Source: Brachypterus glaber (taxonomy: Eukaryota > Arthropoda > Insecta > Coleoptera > Kateretidae). Taken from it: a stretch of DNA of 64,000 nt. This document shows, one piece after another, positions 23,285-33,984 of the stretch. The first letter of the stretch is position 1. Each line of letters begins with the position of its first letter. The position numbers and the translations under genes were made by a program. The notes beneath the pieces are model-generated. The model did no database searches, was not told the DNA's origin, and saw only the letters and a program-made list of their open reading frames with translations. The DNA is taken from the NCBI GenBank assembly GCA_958510825.1, contig OY294051.1, positions 30,817,667 to 30,881,666 of the forward strand, read 5' to 3'.

Positions 23285-23389
23285 AAAACTATAAACAATA
23301 GACCCATATAATATGATATTAAAATAAAGGTATTTTTATGACAAGTTATATGACATAATAAAAAATATACCATTCCATTTAAAAAAATT

Positions 23390-23700
23390 AAGTCAGATGT
23401 TATCCACCCTAGAAGGACCATCCTGTATATTTCAAAATATTTTTAGAATGTGCCTTTTTAAAAACCATACAACTTTTCCCTTTAAAGTTTTTCTCCAAAG
23501 TGGATACTTTACCATACACGGTGTATTTGAAATAGGATCCGAAATTTTAAGGGGTGATTCTACATCAGAATATATGACAAAAAGTTCCTTTAAAGATATG
23601 TCTAAAAATACTTCGTAAGAGAGTTACGCCCATTTTAAAGTGGCTCAAAAAATCGGTTTTTATTTAATAACTCAGGAACCCTTTGATATATGACAATAGC
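23390..23700. repeat. Dispersed repeat related (inverted) to 36170-36400
   Basis: Both contain GGTGATTCTACATCAGAA-type text, GACAAAAAGTTCC, a phrase for AATAACTCAGGAACCC, and CCTGTATA-type ends in opposite orientation. Likely one transposon family. Confidence 0.55.
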
Positions 23701-23719
23701 AATATACGAGACCACAAGG

Positions 23720-24010
23720 GCGTAGATGAGGGGGGGTAATGGGGTTAATTACCCCCCCCCCCCCATAGTCGTGGGCGCCAAGTTTGGTAGAAACCGTCAG
23801 GGACAAAGCTTTTGTCTTAGGGTATTTTTTTGAGCGCCGTCATTTATTTTGTAGGGGCGCCACGTTTGGTAGAAACCGTCAGGGACAAAGCTTTTTTTCT
23901 TGATGACATTTTTTGGGGGGCAATTTTTTTTGTAGGCGCACAAAGCTTTATTTTAGGGTATTTTTTTCTTTTGCGCCAAATTTGAGGCTTGAAAGGCCGG
24001 CCCTGGGTAT
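23720..24010. repeat. Imperfect tandem repeat with GGCGCCAAGTTTGG
   Basis: Two clear units of GGTAGAAACCGTCAGGGACA lie at about 23788 and 23869, followed by decayed units with poly-T. Related phrases are in 12541-12900. Confidence 0.55.
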
Positions 24011-24069
24011 TATCCCCCCCATAGAAGAAAAAGATCTACGCCCTTGTGTCTTTATAAATATCCCTAGTA

Positions 24070-25440
24070 GAAATTTTACATTAGAAGAACGTTATCCCGA
24101 CGTAGTTGTAATGTATAATGTTGTAATATATGTCCCGATTCCTAACGTTGGTAACCTAACATTTAGGTCTAATATTAATATAACGTTTATCATTACTTAG
24201 TTCCTGCGAAAATACTTGCTTCATATCTTGCGTTAATAGAGCTCGTACATTGCGCGTGCATAAAAAAGGTATGAGCCATCTAATGCAGGGAACGGCGCTG
24301 GATGAAACCAAGCGTTGCCTGTCTCGTACAGTTGCGATCTTTAAAAAGTACTACACCCAAAAATTGTACCATTTAAATCTAACTTGTGGGTGTTTTGTGC
24401 TTGCCAGTAAAGTCAATTCAGGACCTAACTAAGTCAGAGATATATAAAACTAAATGTAAAGCTTTGTTCGGGATACGCTAGAATCAGTTCTGGACTACTG
24501 TTTATTGGTTATTTAAAGTCACATGGTAATAAGGATTAAACCTCCATTGGTCAGAACCAGTTCTGAACTCGAATCTCGAACAAGCCTTAATAGTCATCTT
24601 GTTCGACACATAGTTGTGTCAAATGAGTCAACATGCAACACTTAAGCCAGCAACAAAAATCAATTTTAACAATATATTTTGGGGCTAATAAGGAAAATGG
24701 TCGAGAAATTAGAGATTCAGAGCTACCTATATAGGAATGAAGATCTGTGATCCTTTAAAGTTTTAACTGCTATTAAATAAGGTACCTTATTGCTTTTCGT
24801 TATTTTATTAATTATATATTTTTATTTCTGTTATTATTTTTTAGTTCTATATATTTCTATAAATTGTACAAATAGGAATATATTTTACAAGAAATGAATG
24901 TGTTTTATACCGTTTTTAAATCCACTGACAATGTACATAACCCTAAAAATTTCATGGTCAGTAAAGCACTTGAAACACCTAAAATTTTAAAAATTTGGTG
25001 TACCTCCAGGTCCAGTGATGTAGTACTTTTTTTTAATTCCAAGTGTACCTGTAATTTGATACCAAAATTAAGTAAATTTTCGATAATCTGAATTATGCGG
25101 TAAACCGAACAGTGAAACATACATGCATGTACTTTGAAGTCCGAATTTCATTGTTCGGATAACTGCCTCATTCGGAGTATCGAACATTCGGGTTATCGCG
25201 ACATTAACTGTATAATAAACGCGTAGGCCCAAATATATAAAAAAAAATTGAAAAAAGAATAAATGGTCACCAGCTCGCCGACTAAACTAAAAAAAAATAT
25301 TTGGTTGAAAAGTCCAAAAGTATAAGTATATTGGGTTTATGACGTTAGATAAACGTTGTTTTAGTAATAGATCCCTAACGATGCAGACAAAACATTCTCC
25401 TAACGTTAGGTAAAGTGGTTTTAACGTAAATTTCTATAAG
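24070..25440. mobile_element. Dispersed repeat with AACGTTAG clusters at both ends (copy 2)
   Basis: The middle (24340-25030) aligns with 11840-12470. AACGTT words cluster at the left (24085-24190) and the right (25345-25430), so the palindromic words are subterminal. The right end TTTAACGTAAATTTCTA is roughly the inverse of TAGAAATTTAACAACGTTAA at 11483, hinting at inverted termini. Confidence 0.55.
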
Positions 25441-25859
25441 GGAAGTAAGTCCCTTGCTTAAGAAAAATAATCACTTTATTTAATTTGCAATACGTTTTTC
25501 GGACTATATGGTGAGTCTATTTAATCAACTATTGCATTTCAGAAAGTTCAGTATCATAAAATGAAATTTTGTTTATTTCCTCTAGAGAAAAGCTTAATCA
25601 TAAATGGTATTATGCAGGAGAGTTTCAATCATGGCGTTTTCCCGGTAAAATGCATTGCCAATCCTAAAAATTTTGATGTTTAATTTGAAAAGGGACTCTA
25701 TGGTGATATAATGATGTTTAATTTTCTTATTAGGTTGGAAATATACTATTATTTATAAAGAAATTCAATATGCTTAGCGAAAGAATTTTTGAAAACCGAT
25801 ATTACATTCAAAAGTTAACTTATAATTATAAGGTTTACATACCATAAGTCAAAAAGATG

Positions 25860-26400
25860 AGACAGATAGACATTTTTTTACTCTTTACACTTACCACCTC
25901 TAACTAGAATAGCTGTGCTCTTTTCCACACCACCCAGGAGGTAAAGCACTAGGTGCGTTACGGTTAACGTGCCGTTCCCCAGTGAGAAAACCACAGTTCC
26001 CCTCTGAGGATCCCTCAGTAGGCCTATACACGTGGAGTATAATCTCGTCAGGCGACAATTTAACATACACTATATATACCTAACCCTTGTATGACAACTG
26101 CCCACTTTGTAAGTTCGGTCTCACCGATGTCAGGGTTGGTACTACTCTCTCTTTCGAGATACCTGGCGTGTATGGGAAAAAGTCGACCATCCAGAGAGAA
26201 CACCTCAAATGTCCGTCTGTTCCTTTGTCTTTTGTTCGCGGTTATCCTTTCCCCCTTGAGGGAATTTTTGCGGATATTGACAACCTGTGCGTGTAACCCT
26301 ACCTATCCATTCCCCCTTGAGGGAATTTTTGCTGATATTGACTACCTGTTCGTGTAACCCTGCCTATCCATTCCCCCTTAAGGGAATTGGTGCGGATTTT
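25860..26400. other. GC-richer patch of unknown origin
   Basis: Noticeably richer in C and G than its surroundings. A 62-residue frame on the minus strand (25878-26066) contains DPQRGTVVFSLGNGTLTV and LYLLGGVEKSTAILVRGG, which reads like real protein, but I cannot name a family. Minus-strand TATATATAG lies at about 26073. It may be an exon-like transposon remnant. Confidence 0.3.
26243..26400. repeat. 61-bp tandem repeat, ~2.6 copies
   Basis: Units start at 26243, 26304 and 26365 with TATCCATTCCCCCTTGAGGG and contain GGATATTGAC and GTGTAACCCT. The unit length is not a multiple of three, so it does not encode a peptide repeat. Confidence 0.85.
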
Positions 26401-27328
26401 GGCTATTTAACTATATACTAAATTAAACCTAGGGGAAACTATGCCAACAACCCGGGTTCGTTTCCCGGGTGGGGGAAATTGGCTTGGCTTGAATGGAAAG
26501 AAAAAACCTTAACCTTAAAAAAACTTACTGTAACTAGCTGTCAATTTTACCTTAAGGAACCTTACAAGTTCTGATTACACTGTCTGTAAAAGTTGTTCTT
26601 CAAAGATCTAAAAAATAAAATAACACATTATACATAAAAATTAAAACTTTAATTAAATTCTTCTTTCTGATATATCTGAAATAAATAATATTTACATATT
26701 AGTATTAGTCTACCCCAGGTTATTCTACACGCCCCATGCTACCTTAAAAAACTTACTATGTTATTATATTAAGGATATTATCCTTAATGTTTATGTTTAT
26801 GTTTATAGGCCTATAAACTTCCAAAAACCTACAGTTAATATACCTAGCGTATTTTTTCATAAAACAATATGTAACTATCCTATAATTTTAATCTGATTGT
26901 AGATTAAAATTGTATTTGTACCTGTAAAAAAAATAAATACCTGAAAAAAATATAACCAACGAAAATATCCTATAAAACATATCAAAAAAAAAATACATAG
27001 AATAATAACATTATAAATAAAAAACACTTATATCCTGAAAAAATATACATAAATATAACCAAAATTATTATAAACAATATCCTTAACAATTAAAAAATAT
27101 TAATATACCTAGTAAACTTTCAAATAAAAACTAATATTACATTATAATGTAATTAATACCTGAAAAAAATAAATGTTTAGAATATTTAACCTAAGAACAC
27201 TTTTTTTTTCAAAAAATACCTAATGCACAATATAGGCTATATATTATATAGCATTATCTGAAAAAAAGAAAATAATAAAACCAACATTGTATAATATAGT
27301 TCTTCATTATGGGGTTTCTATAGAACAT
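26401..27328. other. AT-rich flank with repeated TACCTGAAAAAAATA
   Basis: Variants of TACCTGAAAAAAAT recur near 26918, 26938, 27160 and 27246, and again beyond the LINE at 31220-31260 and 31600. The LINE therefore landed inside an old low-complexity repeat. A short CCCGGG palindrome lies at 26450-26472. Confidence 0.45.
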
Positions 27329-27492
27329 TTTTTTTATTTATTTATTTATTTATTTATTTTACGGGACTTCCCCATTACAGAAATAATTACATATTATTAA
27401 TTATAACAAAAGAAATACTAAGCTTAAAGATAGCTAAAAATATACTTAAATATAAATGCACATGTATACCAAACTAGAAATTTTATACTAAA

Positions 27493-30279
27493 CTACTGCA
27501 GTGTAACTAAAAGTGAACTTTTAAAGTTTTGAAAATTAAATCTAAACAAGTCAATATCAAAGTTGTTTATATAAACCAAAGCTTTATTAAACGGCGTATT
27601 TAAAAGATAGTTTGTATGATAAATATTTAATTGGAAAGTACGACTTTGCCTAATACCGGGTCTTGGGACCGAAAATTTTAACAAATTAAGTAAATCTGGA
27701 CAATCAATTAATCCGTGTACTATTTTATATATAAAACACACATGGGAAAATGTTCTTCTAGATTCCAGTGTTTTCAGATTTAACATATTTTGAATTGCGT
27801 TATAATCGTGGTTCCTAATAGTAAAGTTTACCTTGAAAGCTAAGTTTCTGAGAATTCTATGCTGTACCCCTTCCAAAAGTTTGATATCAATTTGGTAGTA
27901 TGGAGCCCAAATAATAGATGAATACTCCAAGTTAGACCGCACAAGAGATTTATATACTGTAAGAATAGTTGATGGATTAAATGAAGTTAAATTTCGCACA
28001 ATAAAACCCAAGATTTTATTTGATTTTGAGGTGATTGTTTTTATGTGCTCAGAGAAATTGCAACTTTCATTAAATGTTATACCTAGATCCTTAACCGATG
28101 ATACGTAGCTTAAGGGCGAGTTATTTAAATTATAAAAAGAATTACATTTTTTTGTACCTGTAAAAAAACTGATATAGCAACATTTACCAATGTTAAGCTC
28201 TAGTTTATTTTTTATCGACCAGTTAAATATTATGTCCAAGTCATACTGCAATAGTAACATATCCTTCCTAGATTTAACTTCGCGAAAAACTTTTAAATCG
28301 TCAGCAAACATTAAATATTCACTAAAAAGAATGTCATCACCTATGTCATTAACAAATATTAAAAATATCAGAGGGGCGCAATGAGATCCTTGAGGAACAC
28401 CAGATGTTACTTCGATTATACCTGATAGGACACCTCCAAATTTCACACTTTGGGTTCTGTTCATTATGAAACTAACAATCCATTTTATAGTTTTAAGAGA
28501 GAATCCAAACTTAAAGAGCTTTTCAATTAATAAGGTATGATCAACTCTGTCGAAAGCTTTAGAAAAATCCGTGTAAATCGAATCGAGTTGAGAATACTTG
28601 GATAAGTTGTTTAGTATTTTGGATTTATAAAGAAGTAAGTTTGACGATGTTGAACGCGCAGAGAAGAAACCATGTTGCTGGTGTATAATAAAAGGTTTGC
28701 AGGCCCATGTTAGCTGGTCACAGATAAGACTATCAAAAAGTTTTGAAATATTCGATTGAATTGATACCCCTCGATAATTTTTAATATTGTTGCGGTCTCC
28801 CGATTTAAATATTGGGACAATAAAACTGTGTTTCCAGATTACAGGAAATGTGCCTTCATTAATAGATCTATTAAATATAATAGATAACGGTTCCGAGATG
28901 GTGCAAACACAGTTTTTTAAGAAAAAGTTAGGAATACCGTCAGGTCCAGAAGAAAATTTATTGGGTAATTTATTAATTTTTTTAAAAACGTCCATCACAG
29001 TTATATCTCTTATTGAAATATTACGAGATCCACTCACTACTGGTTCATCAAAGTGCGGAAGGACGTTACCCCTGCTGTAAACTGTGGCAAAATATTCTGC
29101 AAATAAATTTGCAATATCTTCAGCATTGGATGCTGTAGAGTTATCTAGAGACATAACATTGGGAATTGAATTTGTTTGCTTTTTATCATTAATAAACTGC
29201 CAAAAGCTTTTAGGATTTGAATTAAAGTTAAACTCCATTTTTCTTAAGTAATTTCCATAACAAACTTTTGAAAGGTTTTTACATGTAGCTCTTAAATTGG
29301 AAAATACTTCAAAATCAAGTGGACTTTGACTGATCTGGTAGTTTTTATGTGCGGATTTTTTTTGTGTGACTAAACGGCGTAAATCTGAATTAAACCATTT
29401 GGGAAAAGTATTTTTTACATAACGTTTTGTTGGAACATAAAGAGAAACACCGGTATATAAAATTTCATAAAACAAATTTGTTGCCTCTTCCGCATTTAAG
29501 TTTTTCAACATCTCGGGCCAGTCAAAATTCGAAAGATAATCGTTAAGATAGATATAGTTTGAATTTCTAAAATCAAGATAAAATTCTTTATAATTTAGGG
29601 CGGCATTTTTTTCTTTTCCAACAAAAATATTAAAAGCGTAAGCAATATGATGATTTGAATAATTTAGTAATAGATCAATAGCTTCAGTAACGTTAGTTTT
29701 TAGTAAATTTGAAAACAATAGATCTAGAAAAACGTTTCGGTTGTTTGGTATATTATTAACTTGAGACATGTTTAAAAAATTATAGCACTCAGCTAACGTA
29801 GTGGCAGAAGTAGAGTTCGAGTCAACAAAAATTATATTTTCTCGTTTGCTCCATTGGGCATCTGGAATATTGAAATCGCCAAAAACTGCTATCTTGAAGT
29901 CCGGATTATACAAGACAATATCTTCAATTGATCTACAGTGATCCTCGTACAAATTTAAAGGCGAAGCAGGAGGAATATAAACACCACCAACTATATAGAG
30001 TTCGTTGCTAATTTTAAATTTTATGTACAACTGTTCCACAGTTGTAAGGTTTGTTTCAATAATTTGGGCACGTAAATTTTTCTTTGTCAAAATTAACACA
30101 CCTCCACCTCTTGATTTGTTACTAGTATTTAAATTTCTGTCGCTTCTAAAACAGTCATATGATGAGACTAAAAATTCATTGTCATGTACATCAGCGCACA
30201 ATCCAGACTCAGTAATTATTATTATATCATAATTGGATACTGCTACTGCTCTGCTAAAATCGGCTAGTTTAGTTTTCAT
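27493..30279 (-). CDS. LINE ORF2: endonuclease/reverse transcriptase
   Basis: This 928-codon frame encodes the enzyme that nicks target DNA and reverse-transcribes LINE RNA at the nick. The N-terminal APE-type endonuclease (about residues 1-230) shows IIITESGL, VGGVYIPP, VFGDFN and a DLLFSN block. The reverse transcriptase (about 430-750) shows NYRGVSIQSNISKL, YTDFSKAFDRVDH, SGVPQGS and the catalytic FADD (residues 658-661). The tail has a KDLGITF and YSSIIWAP region. There is no RNase H domain. The first ATG falls after the conserved CYYQNVGG that normally opens the endonuclease. In-frame codons extend about 18 further residues upstream, to a stop overlapping the end of ORF1, so real translation probably starts earlier by a non-AUG or reinitiation route. 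Confidence 0.93.
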   Translation of the reverse strand: MKTKLADFSRAVAVSNYDIIIITESGLCADVHDNEFLVSSYDCFRSDRNLNTSNKSRGGGVLILTKKNLRAQIIETNLTTVEQLYIKFKISNELYIVGGVYIPPASPLNLYEDHCRSIEDIVLYNPDFKIAVFGDFNIPDAQWSKRENIIFVDSNSTSATTLAECYNFLNMSQVNNIPNNRNVFLDLLFSNLLKTNVTEAIDLLLNYSNHHIAYAFNIFVGKEKNAALNYKEFYLDFRNSNYIYLNDYLSNFDWPEMLKNLNAEEATNLFYEILYTGVSLYVPTKRYVKNTFPKWFNSDLRRLVTQKKSAHKNYQISQSPLDFEVFSNLRATCKNLSKVCYGNYLRKMEFNFNSNPKSFWQFINDKKQTNSIPNVMSLDNSTASNAEDIANLFAEYFATVYSRGNVLPHFDEPVVSGSRNISIRDITVMDVFKKINKLPNKFSSGPDGIPNFFLKNCVCTISEPLSIIFNRSINEGTFPVIWKHSFIVPIFKSGDRNNIKNYRGVSIQSNISKLFDSLICDQLTWACKPFIIHQQHGFFSARSTSSNLLLYKSKILNNLSKYSQLDSIYTDFSKAFDRVDHTLLIEKLFKFGFSLKTIKWIVSFIMNRTQSVKFGGVLSGIIEVTSGVPQGSHCAPLIFLIFVNDIGDDILFSEYLMFADDLKVFREVKSRKDMLLLQYDLDIIFNWSIKNKLELNIGKCCYISFFTGTKKCNSFYNLNNSPLSYVSSVKDLGITFNESCNFSEHIKTITSKSNKILGFIVRNLTSFNPSTILTVYKSLVRSNLEYSSIIWAPYYQIDIKLLEGVQHRILRNLAFKVNFTIRNHDYNAIQNMLNLKTLESRRTFSHVCFIYKIVHGLIDCPDLLNLLKFSVPRPGIRQSRTFQLNIYHTNYLLNTPFNKALVYINNFDIDLFRFNFQNFKSSLLVTLQ

Positions 30280-30320
30280 GCCACCTACGTTTTGGTAATA
30301 ACACCGTAATGGGTAATCTA

Positions 30321-30950
30321 TTAGTTTTCCTGGTTATTGAATCTTACATTACTATTTTGACCATCTTTTTCTACAATTTTTGGTATGCCTTTTACAAATT
30401 TTAGAGTTAAGTTCGTTTGACCATCCTGTATTCTGTGATTTAATTCGTATTTTACTTTTTTAAAGTAATTCTGCTGAGCTATAGTTTGATCAGGGCTAAT
30501 AATATACTTATCAGTTTTGTTTTTACTTCTAAGGACTTGATTAGCGATATCAGAATTCTTAAAAATAACTTTAATAGGTCTTGGTTTGGCATTACTTTTA
30601 CCAACCCTTAAAACCTTACTAATTAAAGTATTATCCAAGTTATTTACTTTTGCGCTTAAAATGTTATGGACTTTTCGTTTGTCATAATCAATTTTTTCTT
30701 GTAGCGACGTAGAGTTGCTTTCTTCAACTTTGTATAACATTATGTTTTTAGCCCTAGCTTGTCTATCTATAGATTCTGAAATCACATCTTCCATATTTAA
30801 AGAAGGTTTATTAACGTTATTAGACTCCAGAGTAACAACCTTCTTATTTAAATGTGCCACTTCTGATTTTAAATCTTCAATTTGGGTTTGTAGATGCTTA
30901 AAATTTTTTATTATTGCCGGGACCTTTTTAAATTGGGATTTTGCAATCAA
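30321..30950 (-). CDS. LINE ORF1, coiled-coil and C-terminal part
   Basis: About 209 codons. It starts in mid-protein (no ATG; the frame opens just upstream) and holds a leucine-rich coiled coil, LQTQIEDLKSEVAHLNKKV (about residues 20-50). A basic region follows with KVLRVGKS and RPIKVIFKNSDIANQVLRSK, resembling the RNA-binding domain of LINE ORF1 proteins. It overlaps the PHD-encoding frame at 30928-31119 by 23 nt and is shifted by one base, so the two were probably one protein interrupted by an indel. Its stop overlaps the open start of ORF2. Confidence 0.75.
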   Translation of the reverse strand: MIAKSQFKKVPAIIKNFKHLQTQIEDLKSEVAHLNKKVVTLESNNVNKPSLNMEDVISESIDRQARAKNIMLYKVEESNSTSLQEKIDYDKRKVHNILSAKVNNLDNTLISKVLRVGKSNAKPRPIKVIFKNSDIANQVLRSKNKTDKYIISPDQTIAQQNYFKKVKYELNHRIQDGQTNLTLKFVKGIPKIVEKDGQNSNVRFNNQEN

Positions 30951-31119
30951 TGCAAAAGAAAAGCAGAAGTTTTTTGTTTATTAAATCAGAACTATTAACC
31001 TCTAAAGGACTTAAGCCAGAACATCCTTCATTTAAATGCATGACAGCGTGACAACAATCGCATGAAATATACTTATCAGCCCTACTAATTTTAACATTAC
31101 ATGTTATACATTCGGACAT
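30928..31119 (-). CDS. LINE ORF1, N-terminal PHD-type zinc finger
   Basis: The 63-residue frame starts MSECITC and has the Cys4-His-Cys3 spacing of a PHD finger: CITC, CDCC, H at MHLNEGC, and FCIDC near the end. PHD-like fingers are known at the N-terminus of ORF1 in several insect LINEs. The stop follows directly after the last cysteine pair, and the rest of ORF1 continues one base out of frame. Confidence 0.75.
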   Translation of the reverse strand: MSECITCNVKISRADKYISCDCCHAVMHLNEGCSGLSPLEVNSSDLINKKLLLFFCIDCKIPI

Positions 31120-31372
31120 TTTTATACCAAGATATTTTCAACAGTGTATTTGAAAAAAGTCCAAACATAGAACCTTATCATTTTAACCCAGTGATATAAT
31201 ACATAAAAGAAAATAATAGTACCTGAAGGGAATAAAATACCTGAAATAAAAAATAATACATGAAAAAAATATATATAAAAAAATATATGTGTGTAAAATA
31301 AGAACACAAACAACACATTAATAAGAACAATGTTCTTTTTTGATAAAACTGTAAAAAAATATTTATAACACC

Positions 31373-31590
31373 GAGGTGACTTCTGACGGGGTAGGATGAC
31401 TTCGGACACTTTTTCTCAAAATCTTCTGAACCAAAGCACGTGTGTAAAAGTTGTGGGGTTGTGTGCTCAAGTTGTGGGGTTAATTTCCACAACTTTTACA
31501 CACAAACGCACAACTTTTACACACGTGCTTTGGTTCAGAAGATTTTGCGAAAAAATGTCCGAAGTCACCTACTCCGTCCGAAGTCACCTC
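31373..31590. mobile_element. 218-bp foldback element beside the LINE
   Basis: Arms of about 105 bp: GAGGTGACTTCTGACGG at the left matches the inverse of CCGTCCGAAGTCACCTC at the right. Both arms carry TTCTGAACCAAAGCACGTG or its inverse. Also notable is the word AAGTTGTGGGGTT, repeated inside the left arm. No clear target duplication. Confidence 0.8.
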
Positions 31591-31803
31591 AGTTGATGGT
31601 ACCTGTAAAAAATATTATTATATTAGGCTCTATACTCTTGGCGGTTTTAGATTCCAAACTATTTTGCTTTTGTGCCTTATATTAACTGTGCCTTTGGGCA
31701 CAACTCTTTTATTAGCACTACTTCCACTTCCGTTGCTTTCATTGCAGTTAAAAACAAACTCACATAGATCTTGCCTATATCCTATAACATATTAGTGTTA
31801 ATT

Positions 31804-32672
31804 ACCTATAGTCTAGTCAAATAATAAATTTAAATTGCAATAAATGTACACGGGCTAATATTTTAAAGGGTAGTAGTGGATGGTAACAGAACACATCTTA
31901 GTTTTTCAATGGATGATTTGCGTAAGGGGTGTCCGATATCTTGAATTTTAGGGGTGAGTTGCTTAATCTAGCGATAAAAATGCATATAACCAATTTTGTT
32001 AAGGAGGAAATTTCCAACAATTTTTATTGAGATCATTTTTCTAATATATTAATAACAATGGTTAATTTAAAAATAGTCATGTTGGAGATGCAATTGGTTT
32101 TTTCCATTTTTCAGCCAAATTATTCATCGGACGATATGAGCAAACTTGTAGCTCTCGAAATTCTCTTTAAGTTTCATATTATTAATTTTCTTAGGTACTT
32201 TGGTACGGTTAGAGAGGGCGCAACCGCCCACTGTAACCGTAACAAATTACTTATGAAAAAGCATAACATATAATACTTCAAGAGCTACAAGTTTGCTCAT
32301 AACCACTTTTATCCTTCGATGAATAATTTGGCTGAAAAATCGAAAAAAACAATTTCACCCCCAACATGGCCATTTTTAAATATTTATTACTCGATTGTTA
32401 TTAATATAATAAAAAAATTATCTAAACAAAAATTGTTGGAAATTTTTTACTTAACAAAATTAGTTATATGCATTTTTATCGTAAGATGCATATTTAGCGA
32501 GATAACCGCACTCACCCCTAAAAAAACATCCCTTACGCAAATTACCCGGTGAAAAACTAACAGGAGTGTTCTGCTACTATGCACTACTACCCATTAAAAT
32601 ATCAGCCCATGTACATTTATTGCAATTTAACATAGGAATTTTTCGTTATTTCACTGGACTACTAGGTTTTCT
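31804..32672. mobile_element. Large imperfect palindrome (~870 bp)
   Basis: Two ~420-bp arms face each other around 32238. Paired landmarks are GGGTAGTAGTGG with CACTACTACCC, AAATGTACACGGGCT with AGCCCATGTACATTT, and GAGCTACAAGTTTGCTCAT with ATGAGCAAACTTGTAGCTC. The tip is GGTTA/GGGCG against CGCCC/TAACC. No coding capacity was found. Confidence 0.75.
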
Positions 32673-33012
32673 TATCTGTACTGTCTCTGTTTATATGACT
32701 GACTTCTCCAGCTTATGTAGTTCTGTAACAAAAAGATTTAGTTTAAAAAAATTACCTCAAAATATCCGAGATCAAAGTTAAATAACAGTTTAAATAAAAT
32801 AACTTAATAAGTTATTAATACGTTTTTGGACGTTAAATCAGCATCGGACTGGCGGCTGTAGGACACAACAAGTTCTCGGATGGGATTTTTTTTGATAAAA
32901 ATCGGGCTTAATATTGGTCGCATAACAAAAATTCGTTTTTATAGGTTTTTATTTTTTTAAGTACTTTTTCGAAAAAGAGTAATATGAAACTAATCCGTAT
33001 TTAATATAAGAG

Positions 33013-33205
33013 TTTAACAGCGGCCATATTTAAAAGTTCACAAAAAATGTATGAGGTGGACTCCGTGAGCTATAGAAATCTATTATTTGCCGCAATTATA
33101 CATGAGACTGATAGAATTCTATAGTGCACGGATCCGCCAGTAAGTAGTGTCATCTCGTAAAAAAATTAATTTAAAAATAAACTTTTAAATATAGCCGCCG
33201 TTAAA
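33013..33205. mobile_element. 193-bp inverted-terminus element
   Basis: TTTAACAGCGGCCATATTT at the left pairs with the inverse of AAATATAGCCGCCGTTAAA at the right. It directly abuts the hairpin at 33206. Confidence 0.7.
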
Positions 33206-33349
33206 GGCTTAGTTTACATCATGGGTACTATATTTTAAGTCCAGGTACTTTTTATCTACCTATCTCTGTTTACAAAATGCTATAAACAGAGATAGGTAGA
33301 CAAAAAGTACCTGGACTTAAAATATAGAACCCATGGTGTAAACTAAGCC
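33206..33349. mobile_element. 144-bp near-perfect hairpin element
   Basis: Arms of about 66 bp: GGCTTAGTTTACATCATGGG faces CCATGGTGTAAACTAAGCC, and TAAGTCCAGGTACTTTTT faces its inverse, around an ~8-nt loop. The small number of mismatches suggests a young insertion. Confidence 0.85.
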
Positions 33350-33371
33350 AAAGTGCACATAATAGTGCCAG

Positions 33372-33480
33372 TGGGGGTAGCCAAAATATGAAATCTCTAT
33401 AACGTATAATAACGCGAGAACCGGGGTATGAAGTGTATGAATTTTGTTACAATTTGCGTTACGTAATACTTGAACGTTCC
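33372..33480. mobile_element. Harbinger-like MITE family A, right arm
   Basis: Matches the right half of 48018-48253 from GGGGGTAGCCAAAATAT to TTGAACGTTCC. The left arm is absent. Confidence 0.75.
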
Positions 33481-33604
33481 TTTTATAATAAATACTATAT
33501 TCAAATATATTTCAAAAAGTAACTGTTTTATTTATTCACAAGTCCACAATTAAACCCAAAAAAAAAATAAAATTTAATAATAATGAAAATTCTAATCCAA
33601 AATA

Positions 33605-33984
33605 ACACAGCCACACAAAAAAAAGGTCCGGATTTTTTTTTGGAGACCATTTTATTCCTATGTATTTTGAGGCACCTCATGGAGATAACCTCAAAAAACC
33701 TTATTTTCGAGTAAAACTAGCATAAGGGAACGTTCAAGTATTACGTACGCTCCTAGGGGGGGGGGGGTCATTTTGGAGTGTTACGCCCATGTTAATGGTA
33801 TATGAAAATAGCGTTACAGGGGGGGGGTGTCCAAAATGATCAAAATTTGCGTTACATAATACTTGAACGTTCCCTAACATTTTTTGAGTTTATCTCCAAA
33901 ACTAATCGGATGAGTTGCTATTTTGACCTCAAATTCGGGTTCAGCTCCAAAAAAACACTTGACATTTTTTTTGTGTGGCTGTGT
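33605..33984. mobile_element. Foldback element with a nested MITE
   Basis: Ends ACACAGCCACACAAAAAAA and TTTTTTTGTGTGGCTGTGT are inverted copies. The family A MITE at 33726-33874 lies inside, so this element is the older of the two. Confidence 0.75.
33726..33874. mobile_element. Harbinger-like MITE family A, short form
   Basis: Termini GGGAACGTTCAAGTATTACG and the inverse of TACTTGAACGTTCCC, with TAA at 33723-33725 and 33875-33877. The 149-bp interior has two G runs and differs from the 236-bp form. Confidence 0.8.

Larger units (their letters stand above)
27329..31130 (-). mobile_element. Nearly complete CR1/Jockey-group LINE
   Basis: On the minus strand it comprises ORF1 (PHD plus coiled-coil pieces), ORF2 (endonuclease and reverse transcriptase), a 3' UTR (27492-27360) and an (AAAT)n tail (TTTATTTATTTA on the plus strand, 27333-27360). 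No target-site duplication was identified. The 5' boundary is set by the first ORF1 ATG and could extend further upstream. ORF2 is uninterrupted over 928 codons, which suggests recent activity. Confidence 0.85.

Noticed and set aside
23209..23421. 70-residue frame with (IY) repeats
   Set aside because: Translation of the AT microsatellite.
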